This document shows, piece by piece, positions 26,075-33,497 of a DNA stretch of 64,000 bases. Each line of letters opens with the position of its first letter. Position 1 is the first letter of the stretch. Location of the stretch: contig OY282444.1 of NCBI GenBank assembly GCA_958296125.1, forward strand, positions 1,607,940 through 1,671,939, given 5' to 3'. The notes beneath the pieces were generated by a model. The model had not been told where the DNA came from. It saw nothing but the letters and a program-made list of their open reading frames with translations, and did not search any database. The position numbers and the translations under genes are program-made. The stretch is from an uncultured Poribacteria bacterium. GTDB taxonomy: Bacteria > Poribacteria > WGA-4E > PCPOR2b.

Positions 26075-26893
26075 ATGGACCTAACGCAACAGGACATCCA
26101 CCACTTTCGGGAACAGGGGTATCTCGCCATTCCTGAATTTTTCTCCCCACGCGAGGTGAAAGCGATGCAGGCTGAACTCGACTGCCTGTTTCGAGAAGGC
26201 ATGTTGCGTAACGTCGCAACCGATGGTGACGGAAAAACACACTCAACCACACAGTTCAATTTTCAGATTTGCCCGATTTATCACAAGAGTCGCTTTTTCA
26301 GGGCAATGCCGTTTGATCCGAGAATTATCAAAGTGGTCACGCAACTCATCGGGGATCGGATTATCGAGCATCTGGATCAGATTTTTCTGAAACCTGCCCA
26401 CACCGGCTCACCTACCAACTGGCATCAAGACAATGCCTACTTCAAGATTAGCGACCCCTTGCGCGGCACAGCAATGTGGACAGCCCTTCACGACGCGACA
26501 GTCGCCAATGGGACCCTGCGTGTCATCCCCGGCTCTCATCGGGAACAGTATGAACATTCCCGCGACCCCCACAGCGACCATCACATCCGATGTTATCCGC
26601 CGGAGGAGCGTACCGCATCCCTTGAGTTGCCCGCAGGAGGTGTCGCATTTTTCTGCTACGGCACCGCTCACGCGACCGGTTACAACAATACCGACAAACC
26701 GCGCGGCGGCTTAGCGATTCATTTCCTGCATACTGATTACGCTGAACCGAATCTAGTTGAGGAAAATCGGACGACCCGCCCCTACCTGACAGGCATAGAA
26801 GCAACCGGCGGCATCAAGGAGTATGGTGTCAAGGTCGAAGGGACCTGGGAGCAGGAAGTGGAACGTGTGCTCGCCGAAGCTCAAGCCGCCTAG
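26075..26893 (+). CDS. Phytanoyl-CoA dioxygenase (PhyH)-family protein
   Basis: 272 aa, ATG preceded by GTAGGAG. Fe(II)/2-oxoglutarate oxygenase fold: TNWHQDNAYFKI gives the HxD motif (about residues 112-116), NGTLRVIPGSHREQYEH is the family loop, and the distal His is in YGTAHATGYNNTDKPRGG, whose Arg may bind 2-oxoglutarate. The N-terminus QDIHHFREQGYLAIPEFF is the usual start of this family. Divergent from the mtn operon. Substrate unknown. Confidence 0.88.
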   Translation: MDLTQQDIHHFREQGYLAIPEFFSPREVKAMQAELDCLFREGMLRNVATDGDGKTHSTTQFNFQICPIYHKSRFFRAMPFDPRIIKVVTQLIGDRIIEHLDQIFLKPAHTGSPTNWHQDNAYFKISDPLRGTAMWTALHDATVANGTLRVIPGSHREQYEHSRDPHSDHHIRCYPPEERTASLELPAGGVAFFCYGTAHATGYNNTDKPRGGLAIHFLHTDYAEPNLVEENRTTRPYLTGIEATGGIKEYGVKVEGTWEQEVERVLAEAQAA

Positions 26894-27007
26894 GACCAGT
26901 TTTGGTTGTAAATGCCTGTAACTGAATTTATTAGAATAGAGACTGGTTCACAACTCGGCTACAACACCGTTGTTGCTGATAAAATGGTCCATGTTCTGCC
27001 CATGACA

Positions 27008-27889
27008 TCAACCCGGCGATTTCGGTTGAAACTCCAGCGGTGTGCTGTCCTGTGCCTGTTGCTTCAGTTGACGAATGAAATCAACCTCAAGCCGACGGTT
27101 ATGTTCAATCGTCCACTCCCTGGCATCGCTCCGATTGCCCAAATAGAAGCGTGAACCTACCAAGCAAATTCCCACCGCATCCACATAACGTTCCTCACGT
27201 ATCGAATCCACCAACAGGTAGAAGACAGCCGCGTTGATTGCACCGGAGATTAATCCATTTTCTAGCTTGCTAGCGTAGATCTGCCCAGCACCCGGAAGAA
27301 CGGTGGACATCCACTGAGCCAGCCGGGGAGACTTGAAGGGTAGAGGCGTGTTTGCATAAGTCATGTCAGCAAGCTGGGTGGAGACCTGACTGAGCGGGGT
27401 ATCCGGTTGAAGTTGTTGGACTGTGCGGAACTCCGTTATCGCTTTGAACCAAGCCTGTTCATGGATATAGCACCACCCCCGCAGGTATCGTGCCTGTGCC
27501 GCTGTCTCTCCACCCGCGTCCGCATTAGCAATCTGAAAAAAAGTCGATCGGGCGGTCGAATAGTTTTTGGCATCAAAGTACGTCCTGCCGATCATCAGTT
27601 GTGCATGGAGATAAAGCGGGGAGTTGGGGAAATTTTGTGTAACTCCCTCAAATTTTTGCCGAGCTCGTTCTCGGTTACCTTGATGATAATAGCTCAACCC
27701 AATCCGGTAGCGCGCAAGGTCTGCCTGAGTTGTGTCAGGATGATAAAAAAGCAACCGCTTGTATTCGAGGATTGCGGAGCGATAAGCACGTTGTTTGAAA
27801 AGGTGGTCAGCGTAAAGGAACCGACGCATTTCGGATTGGTGTTGAACGATAGTAAGCAGCGAAATTAAAACGTAAGAGAGCATCGGCAA
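27008..27889 (-). CDS. TPR protein with C-terminal PGAGQIY membrane segment (copy A)
   Basis: 293 aa. After a hydrophobic start, TPR-like helices of the YbgF/BamD type follow (ADHLFKQRAYRSAILEYKRL, YRIGLSYYHQGNRERARQKF, MIGRTYFDAKNYSTARSTFF). The C-terminal third carries STVLPGAGQIYASKLENGLI and two hydrophobic segments (GAINAAVFYLLV, GICLVGSRFYLG), a pattern seen in DUF5683/TM2-like modules. It has the same architecture as the upstream gene (27976), so they are a tandem paralog pair. Envelope location is inferred. Last gene of the long minus-strand run. Confidence 0.72.
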   Translation of the reverse strand: MPMLSYVLISLLTIVQHQSEMRRFLYADHLFKQRAYRSAILEYKRLLFYHPDTTQADLARYRIGLSYYHQGNRERARQKFEGVTQNFPNSPLYLHAQLMIGRTYFDAKNYSTARSTFFQIANADAGGETAAQARYLRGWCYIHEQAWFKAITEFRTVQQLQPDTPLSQVSTQLADMTYANTPLPFKSPRLAQWMSTVLPGAGQIYASKLENGLISGAINAAVFYLLVDSIREERYVDAVGICLVGSRFYLGNRSDAREWTIEHNRRLEVDFIRQLKQQAQDSTPLEFQPKSPG

Positions 27890-27975
27890 ATCGCCTCAAA
27901 TTTAGTGAAAAACAGTTGGAAAGGGAAAGGATGGCAGAAATGATTCCTGCCTTCAATCAAACCTCCCCGCGGGTG

Positions 27976-28923
27976 CTAAAAGCGAGCGTCTAACAACACA
28001 AATACCATATCGGATGGCGGCCCATCCGAAGTGCTGAACAGATCAGATTCGGAAATCTGCTTTCGGAGTCCATCTCGGAGCTGATTTTCGCGTTGCTGGT
28101 TAAAAGCCTTCGCGGACTGCAAGCTATCATAAACATTGCTGATATAAAAAAATAGTCCGATGATACCTAATGGAATCGCAACCTCGTAGCGGTCCTGGTC
28201 AGTATAGTAAGCAGTTCCCGCAGCAGTCGTGCCGACGACTAAGAGAGAATACACGCCAGCCGAATAACGTCCATTGTAAACTTGACCAAGCCCCGGGAAA
28301 AATGTCGAGAGCAAACCAGCGGTGACAGGAGATCGGCGAGGGAGCGATTCTGCCTGCTGAGCCATGCGTATCAACTTATTGCTCATTTCCGCGAAGGGTG
28401 TTTGTGGGTGTGTCGTCCGTAGCTGCTCCCACTCCCGCACTGCGGCTATCCAATCTTTTTTGTCCATATAGATTGTTGCAATAATAAACTGTGTACGTGG
28501 TGCTAACTCGCTTTCCGGATAGTCCGATAAGAATTGCCGCAACGACGTAATCGATGTGGCTTGATTGCCCTCCAAGAGTTGACATTGTGCAATATTGGAT
28601 CGAGCACGTTCGATAAATGGGCTTTGTGGATAGTTCTGGATTAACGATTGATACGCTTCTATTGCCGTGTTCAATCGCCCGGCATTCTGATACGCCGCAG
28701 CGATATGGAGTTGAACAAAATCTGCTTGGACTGTATTCGGGTAAAGGAACAGGTAGCGTTGATATTCATGTGCAGCATTCAGGTAGTCCCCTTCTCGAAA
28801 GAGGGATTGCGCGAAGCCCAATAGATTATCAGCGTTAAAGTTTTGTGAATGGACAGGGAAAGATACGAATAGAAAGAGACAGAAGGAACACCAACAGAGG
28901 AGTAAAAGAAATCGTAATTTCAT
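27976..28923 (-). CDS. TPR protein with C-terminal PGLGQVY membrane segment (copy B)
   Basis: 315 aa with a signal peptide (FLLLLCWCSFCLFLFVSFPV). TPR/BamD-like repeats cover about residues 35-190 (AHEYQRYLFLYPNTVQADFV, AIEAYQSLIQNYPQSPFIER, TSLRQFLSDYPESELAPRTQ). Then TFFPGLGQVYNGRYSAGVYS and two hydrophobic stretches (LLVVGTTAAGTAYY, IPLGIIGLFFYISNVY). It ends in a beta-strand-like MVFVLLDARF. Architecture matches the downstream gene. BamD-like repeats suggest an outer-membrane assembly or transport scaffold, but no function is established. Confidence 0.75.
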   Translation of the reverse strand: MKLRFLLLLCWCSFCLFLFVSFPVHSQNFNADNLLGFAQSLFREGDYLNAAHEYQRYLFLYPNTVQADFVQLHIAAAYQNAGRLNTAIEAYQSLIQNYPQSPFIERARSNIAQCQLLEGNQATSITSLRQFLSDYPESELAPRTQFIIATIYMDKKDWIAAVREWEQLRTTHPQTPFAEMSNKLIRMAQQAESLPRRSPVTAGLLSTFFPGLGQVYNGRYSAGVYSLLVVGTTAAGTAYYTDQDRYEVAIPLGIIGLFFYISNVYDSLQSAKAFNQQRENQLRDGLRKQISESDLFSTSDGPPSDMVFVLLDARF

Positions 28924-29017
28924 GGGAGTATCAGGGTAAAAAGTTTACCGGGGGAACGTTCCGGCTTAACTTGAGGGTCGAAGGTGTGTGCTTTTATGAA
29001 TCCAACCGAATAGCCTC

Positions 29018-29689
29018 TTAACCTGACGAAGCCGCTTGGCGTAAGGTGCGGATTGCGCCCCGGAGATCATCTCGCCCGAAAATCGCAGTGCCAGCCACTA
29101 AAATTGTCGCTCCACAACGTCCAACTAACGCGGCAGTCTCTTGGTTGATTCCGCCATCAACCTCAATTGCGACATTCACTTTTCGGGTTTGAATCAGCTG
29201 TCGTAGTCGGTCAATCTTGTCGAGCGTGTCCATTCGGAATGACTGTCCACCGAATCCAGGTTCGACACTCATTGGCAAAACCAAGTCAATATCACCGAGA
29301 TATGGTTCAACCACTGCTACGGGTGTCTTGGGTCGCAGGGCGATGCCAGCTTTGACATTACGGCTCTTAATCTGATCGATAATTGTCGGGAATTGATCTT
29401 CCAGTTCAATGTGAACCGTGATAAGATCTGCACCTGCATCAACGAAGGCATCAATATACGCCTGCGGTTCAGCGAGCATCAGATGCACATCAAAGGGGAG
29501 ATCTGTATAGGACCGGATCGACTTGATAAGCTGAGGTCCCATTGTTAAATTTGGGACGAAGTGCCCATCCATTACATCGAGGTGGATCAGGTCTGCGCCC
29601 GCTTCAACCACTCGGCAAACCTCCTCGCCGATTCGGCTGAAATCTGACGCAAGCATGGATGGTGCGATCATAATTTTTTGTTCCAACAA
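29018..29689 (-). CDS. rpe: Ribulose-phosphate 3-epimerase
   Basis: 223 aa TIM-barrel enzyme of the pentose phosphate pathway interconverting ribulose-5-P and xylulose-5-P. Motifs: IAPSMLASDFSRIGEEV, DLIHLDVMDGHFVPNLTMG (metal His-Asp), DVHLMLAEP, VLPMSVEPGFGGQSF, and VAIEVDGGINQETA near the C-terminus. The start is a TTG at 29689 with GAGGTGAG just upstream; an in-frame ATG at 29671 is possible. Follows the PASTA gene on the same strand, matching the def-fmt-...-PASTA-rpe order known in other bacteria. Confidence 0.95.
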   Translation of the reverse strand: MLEQKIMIAPSMLASDFSRIGEEVCRVVEAGADLIHLDVMDGHFVPNLTMGPQLIKSIRSYTDLPFDVHLMLAEPQAYIDAFVDAGADLITVHIELEDQFPTIIDQIKSRNVKAGIALRPKTPVAVVEPYLGDIDLVLPMSVEPGFGGQSFRMDTLDKIDRLRQLIQTRKVNVAIEVDGGINQETAALVGRCGATILVAGTAIFGRDDLRGAIRTLRQAASSG

Positions 29690-29724
29690 TTGCTCACCTC
29701 ACCTTGAAAATCCTTAAATCCTGC

Positions 29725-30717
29725 TCACCAATCAAACTCCTGCTTTTTGACTAGCACGTTGTCTTCATAAATGCGCATCGTCGCTTTACCCATAACGCGC
29801 ACCGGCAGCTTCTCGATAAGCGTACCGGACTTATACCCTCCATCAACAACCTTGATCAGCTTTTTGCGTTCATCCTCTATGACAATCCGCACCTGTTTGT
29901 GAGGCGTACCGGTTGAGGAAACTCTATATTTTATCTCCAGATAGCCCCCCTTATCCTCGGACCTTCGTTGCTGAGAGCCGCTAGCTTCAAGATTGACCGT
30001 CTGTCCGACCCGAATTAGCTCACCCGCAATTGGCTGATGACCGATAATCAAACCTTGATCAATCTCCGGATGCGGTTTATAAACAGGCTCACCGATTTGG
30101 AGCCCGTGTGATTCAAGTAAGAAACGTGCCTCATCAATTGGCATAAGACGGAGGTCCGGCATTCGCAACACCTTTGAACGGATACCCAAGCTTAATAGCA
30201 GATGCACCTCGCCATCATACGGGTGCATGGTAGTTGCCCGAGGGGTTTGTGCGATGACAGTGTGGGCCTCTGGATACCGATCGGTGTGGACCGCTGCAAC
30301 CCGTCCCCGGCGGAATCCAGCGTCTGTGATTAACATCTCGGCATCGCTCAGTAATTTCCCTGTAACATCGGGTATAGCAATTTTTTCACTACCCAAACTC
30401 AAAGTCAGCCGAATGGGCTTGTTCAACTTGATCTTGAAATTTGCAGGTGGCTCTTGTTCGATAACCTGCCCTGCCGGAAAGTCAGAACTCGTTTTTTTTT
30501 CCTGCACTGGATCGACTGCCAATCCTGTACTGTTGATAAGCAACACGGCTTGTTGATAACTTTGCCCTATCAGGTTGGGTACAGCAACTTCCGGGGTGCG
30601 GACTTGATGCGGAACAACCCAAAAGAGGAAAACCAACCCAATGACAATCATCACTACGAGACAAAGCAGTGCGATTTTAATGACAGCAAATAATATGACA
30701 TCTCGGCGCATGTTCAA
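29725..30717 (-). CDS. Membrane-anchored PASTA-domain protein without kinase domain
   Basis: 330 aa. A single N-terminal membrane anchor (LLCLVVMIVIGLVFLFWVV) is followed by three PASTA repeats: VAVPNLIGQSYQQAVLLI, IAIPDVTGKLLSDAEMLI and LRMPDLRLMPIDEARFLL, each followed by a G-rich turn and a P-x-G/V segment. The last about 80 residues form a beta-rich C-terminal region. PASTA domains bind muropeptides or beta-lactams in Ser/Thr kinases and PBPs. Here no kinase or transpeptidase domain is attached, although the locus is where PrkC-type kinases sit in Firmicutes (fmt ... PASTA kinase ... rpe). Confidence 0.85.
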   Translation of the reverse strand: MNMRRDVILFAVIKIALLCLVVMIVIGLVFLFWVVPHQVRTPEVAVPNLIGQSYQQAVLLINSTGLAVDPVQEKKTSSDFPAGQVIEQEPPANFKIKLNKPIRLTLSLGSEKIAIPDVTGKLLSDAEMLITDAGFRRGRVAAVHTDRYPEAHTVIAQTPRATTMHPYDGEVHLLLSLGIRSKVLRMPDLRLMPIDEARFLLESHGLQIGEPVYKPHPEIDQGLIIGHQPIAGELIRVGQTVNLEASGSQQRRSEDKGGYLEIKYRVSSTGTPHKQVRIVIEDERKKLIKVVDGGYKSGTLIEKLPVRVMGKATMRIYEDNVLVKKQEFDW

Positions 30718-30721
30718 CCTA

Positions 30722-31753
30722 TTAATCTATTGACGTTTCCCTACGAAAGAGCCGATCACCTGTTTTCAACCGATATCCGTTTATAAAGGCGCGAGCGTCC
30801 ATTTTCTTTTTGTTCGCGGGTTGGACATGATCTAACCGTAAGTGCTTGCCCCCCAATCCGTCGGGGTTGCTTTGCACCCCGATTTTATCTGGGATGCCCT
30901 TTCCGGTAAAAACAACGAGTTCTTTGTCAGACGTGATTTCGATTGTACCGTTGGGAGATTCTGCGGAATTCAGATAATCGACAACAGTACAAGCAGTTAT
31001 TTTCAAACGGAGGTCATCACCTGTAGGGTCCTTGCCTGTTTTTACCCACGTATACGCACCGGGCCAAATTGAAACGCCACGCACTAGATTGCGAATCTGA
31101 TCTGCCGACTGGTTCCAATCAATTTGACCAACTGCCTTGGTGAGTCGGGGGGCATGGGTCGCTCGGGCATGGTCTTGGGGTTGATGCGGTGGTGGACCAT
31201 CTGAGATACGCGCCAACGCTTGAACCAACAGGGAAGGTGCCAGATTCGCCAATCGGACTGAAAGGGTCGCGGCATCATCCAAGGCATCAATTGACAGACT
31301 GCGTTGCAGAATAATATCCCCCGTATCTTCTCCTTCATCAAGCAGCATAATCGTGACACCGGTTTCCGTTTCACCGTTAACGAGTGCCCATTGAATCGGG
31401 GCAGCGCCTCGATATTTCGGGAGGCGCGAGGGATGCACATTGAGACAGCCATAAGGCGGAAGTGCTAGCACCGATTTAGGGAGAATCTGACCGAAAGCAA
31501 CGACAACGATTACGTCGGGTTGAAGTGCCCTGAGCACACGAACAAAATCACGGTGCCGAGCCCGCTCCGGTTGATAAATTGGGAGATTGTGCATAGCGGC
31601 AACCACCTTAACGGGAGTTGGGTTCAGTCGCTTCCCTCTACCGCTTGGACGGTCTGGTTGTGTTACAACACCAATGAGCTCGAACTCCTCCGCAATCAAT
31701 TTTTCTAAACTCGGAACGGCAAATTCACTTGTTCCCATGAAGAGAATTTTCAT
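30722..31753 (-). CDS. fmt: Methionyl-tRNA formyltransferase
   Basis: 343 aa; formylates initiator Met-tRNA using 10-formyl-THF. N-terminal motif ILFMGTSEFAVPSLEKLI. The catalytic core has LNVHPSRLPKYRGAAPIQWA (Asn and His) and VTIMLLDEGEDTGDI (Asp). The C-terminal OB-like domain begins about residue 210 (VRGVSIWPGAYTWVKTG). It overlaps def by 29 bp and ends 5 bp before the PASTA gene, so it sits in a tight operon. Confidence 0.95.
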   Translation of the reverse strand: MKILFMGTSEFAVPSLEKLIAEEFELIGVVTQPDRPSGRGKRLNPTPVKVVAAMHNLPIYQPERARHRDFVRVLRALQPDVIVVVAFGQILPKSVLALPPYGCLNVHPSRLPKYRGAAPIQWALVNGETETGVTIMLLDEGEDTGDIILQRSLSIDALDDAATLSVRLANLAPSLLVQALARISDGPPPHQPQDHARATHAPRLTKAVGQIDWNQSADQIRNLVRGVSIWPGAYTWVKTGKDPTGDDLRLKITACTVVDYLNSAESPNGTIEITSDKELVVFTGKGIPDKIGVQSNPDGLGGKHLRLDHVQPANKKKMDARAFINGYRLKTGDRLFRRETSID

Positions 31754-32264
31754 TTTCAGTCACCGTTTTTTCGGATGCTTCCGGTTGAAGTTCAAGCAGT
31801 TCTTGATCTTCGGGCAGCAGCAGATCGGTAAAAAAGATCCCATTGAGGTGGTCAATTTCATGTTGCAAGACCCGCGCCATCAGATTGCTTGCATCAAACT
31901 CAATTTTGCTCCCATTCGGCAGCAGGCCCTCTACCTTCACAAGTGCTGCTCGCCGCACCATCCCTCGCACTCCCGGCAAACTTAGGCAACCTTCTTCGCC
32001 TAGTTCTTCGCCAACGGTCAGTGTTATGACGGGATTAATCAATGCAATCCGTGGGTACTCCGGGTGGTGTTTTTCGATGTCAATGACGATAATCCTTTTG
32101 GACACGCCAACCTGCGGCGCTGCCAGACCAATCCCTTGCGCCTCGTACATTGTCTCAAACATATCTTCGATGAACGGGCTTAACTCTGCGTTAATCTCTT
32201 GAACAGAGACCGCTTTTTGTCGTAAAACGGGAGCATCGTCGGTTTGGATTTCTAAAACGGCCAT
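31725..32264 (-). CDS. def: Peptide deformylase
   Basis: 179 aa metalloenzyme removing N-formyl groups from nascent proteins. All three family motifs are present: GIGLAAPQVG (about residues 44-53), EEGCLSLPG (metal Cys) and QHEIDHLNG (HExxH). Length is typical. The C-terminal tail is Glu/Gln-rich and ends in the overlap with fmt. Confidence 0.96.
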   Translation of the reverse strand: MAVLEIQTDDAPVLRQKAVSVQEINAELSPFIEDMFETMYEAQGIGLAAPQVGVSKRIIVIDIEKHHPEYPRIALINPVITLTVGEELGEEGCLSLPGVRGMVRRAALVKVEGLLPNGSKIEFDASNLMARVLQHEIDHLNGIFFTDLLLPEDQELLELQPEASEKTVTENENSLHGNK

Positions 32265-32265
32265 A

Positions 32266-32294
32266 GTGTGAAACGTGATACTAAAATGTGAATA
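32266..32294. repeat. GTGAAAC dispersed repeat, copy 3
   Basis: GTGTGAAACGTGATACTAAA followed by ATGTGAATAA, directly upstream of def (start 32264) in the def-32336 spacer. Diverged relative of the copies at 5927, 13403 and 41737. Confidence 0.45.
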
Positions 32295-32335
32295 AACCTA
32301 TAAATTGATTAAAAGCGATCTGAATCGCTAGCCCA

Positions 32336-32836
32336 TCAAAACCAAATGTGAACGAGCGGCACAACGAGTCTATCTGGCTCATCGGGGTCCCAATCGTTCT
32401 GTCTGACATCTTGGATTGGTGACCGCCGTGGAGGGGTCATACGTTGCGGCGAAGTGGGAATCAGTTCTTCTGAAGGATTTTTATTGTGTGTATGCAGCCA
32501 ATCCCAGAAACCGATAAAGAGAGCGAGCGATACCGCAGATGCCCCGATAATCCTGAAATCTGTCCCGGAGAGTTCGGGCGCAAACTCATTTTGCTGAATC
32601 ATTTGGAGGCCACGCACGCCCACATAGCTATGAATCGCTGTAAATGGCAGAGCGATGATGGTAACAATCTCAAAGCGACGTAACGCGCTTTCATGGTAAA
32701 CTTCCTCCTCTTGCCGACGAGCGGGCGACATCTCCTCCTCCGAACCTCTCTGATATTGGGCAGAAACATCGGTCACAACCATTGCGGTTAAAATCAGAAT
32801 GATGAGTAATCTAATTTTCGATCTGTTTCGCTTCAT
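32336..32836 (-). CDS. Uncharacterised small membrane protein between lspA and def
   Basis: 166 aa, not recognised. Signal-like N-terminus (RLLIILILTAMVVTDVSA), then two hydrophobic segments (FEIVTIIALPFTAIHSYVGV; IIGASAVSLALFIGFWDWL). A Pro/Arg-rich tail ends in an aromatic strand (LVVPLVHIWF), which could suit an outer-membrane or periplasm-exposed protein. GGAGA SD. It overlaps the lspA 3' end by 26 bp, so it is translationally coupled to lspA. Confidence 0.65.
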   Translation of the reverse strand: MKRNRSKIRLLIILILTAMVVTDVSAQYQRGSEEEMSPARRQEEEVYHESALRRFEIVTIIALPFTAIHSYVGVRGLQMIQQNEFAPELSGTDFRIIGASAVSLALFIGFWDWLHTHNKNPSEELIPTSPQRMTPPRRSPIQDVRQNDWDPDEPDRLVVPLVHIWF

Positions 32837-33311
32837 CGTAATCTCCTCGATGCTGAAATAGATAAATCATCAGCAGCCCGGCACCGATACAAACGGCGAC
32901 ATCGGCAACATTGAAAGTGGGCCACCAGAAGCCGGGCAGTCGAAATTGAATAAAATCTGTGACTTCTCCGACGCGAATACGGTCGATAAAGTTACCGAGT
33001 GCACCCCCAAGCAAAAAACTGAGCGCAATCTTCATCCACAAACTCTCGCGGAACTGCCTGTAGTAGTAGGCAATGAAGCCCATTGCAACAACTGAGATGA
33101 TAACTAGCAGCAGGCTTTGCCCCGGCATCAGTCCAAATGCGGCACCGTCATTTGTATCATGGCGGAGGTTCAACATACCCTGAATTATCACGTGTTGACC
33201 ATGAGATGGGATATTTTGTTGAACCAGCCACTTGGTGAATTGGTCCACCAATAACACGGGCAAAGCAATACCAAATAGAGGTAAAATCAATTTTAGCACG
33301 TTTCTCTGCAT
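32811..33311 (-). CDS. lspA: Lipoprotein signal peptidase (signal peptidase II)
   Basis: 166 aa, four predicted membrane helices. Catalytic aspartates are in NLRHDTNDGAAFG-type and GALGNFIDRIRVGEVTDFI motifs (about 50-60 and 110-130). It cleaves prolipoproteins before the lipidated Cys, which fits the lipoproteins seen in this window. It sits directly downstream of the IleRS-like gene, preserving the common ileS-lspA order. Confidence 0.93.
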   Translation of the reverse strand: MQRNVLKLILPLFGIALPVLLVDQFTKWLVQQNIPSHGQHVIIQGMLNLRHDTNDGAAFGLMPGQSLLLVIISVVAMGFIAYYYRQFRESLWMKIALSFLLGGALGNFIDRIRVGEVTDFIQFRLPGFWWPTFNVADVAVCIGAGLLMIYLFQHRGDYDEAKQIEN

Positions 33312-33380
33312 TGGGAATGTCCTTATGTATTATGACCCCTGATAAACAGTGCTCAGTTGAAACTCGCCGAAGTTTCAGAT

Positions 33381-33497
33381 CTAAGGCTTAAGCACAACAC
33401 CTATTACGTTTTGATTTGCCTGTTCCTCTAGCAATTGCTTCCAACGCACGTCCGCGTCCGCAAGGTGAGGATGGTTACGGCATACGGAGCATGCCTA
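33381..33497 (-). pseudogene. In-frame IleRS-like C-terminal remnant beyond tandem TAG stops
   Basis: Directly after two adjacent in-frame TAG codons (33500-33498 and 33497-33495), the same frame stays open for 37 codons to a third TAG at 33381. Its end reads DVRWKQLLEEQANQNVIGVV, closely matching the IleRS C-terminal helix pattern (W..L...R..V...LE..R...IG.SL). The upstream portion holds a CxxC (CSVC). It shows the ancestral gene was longer. Confidence 0.6.
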
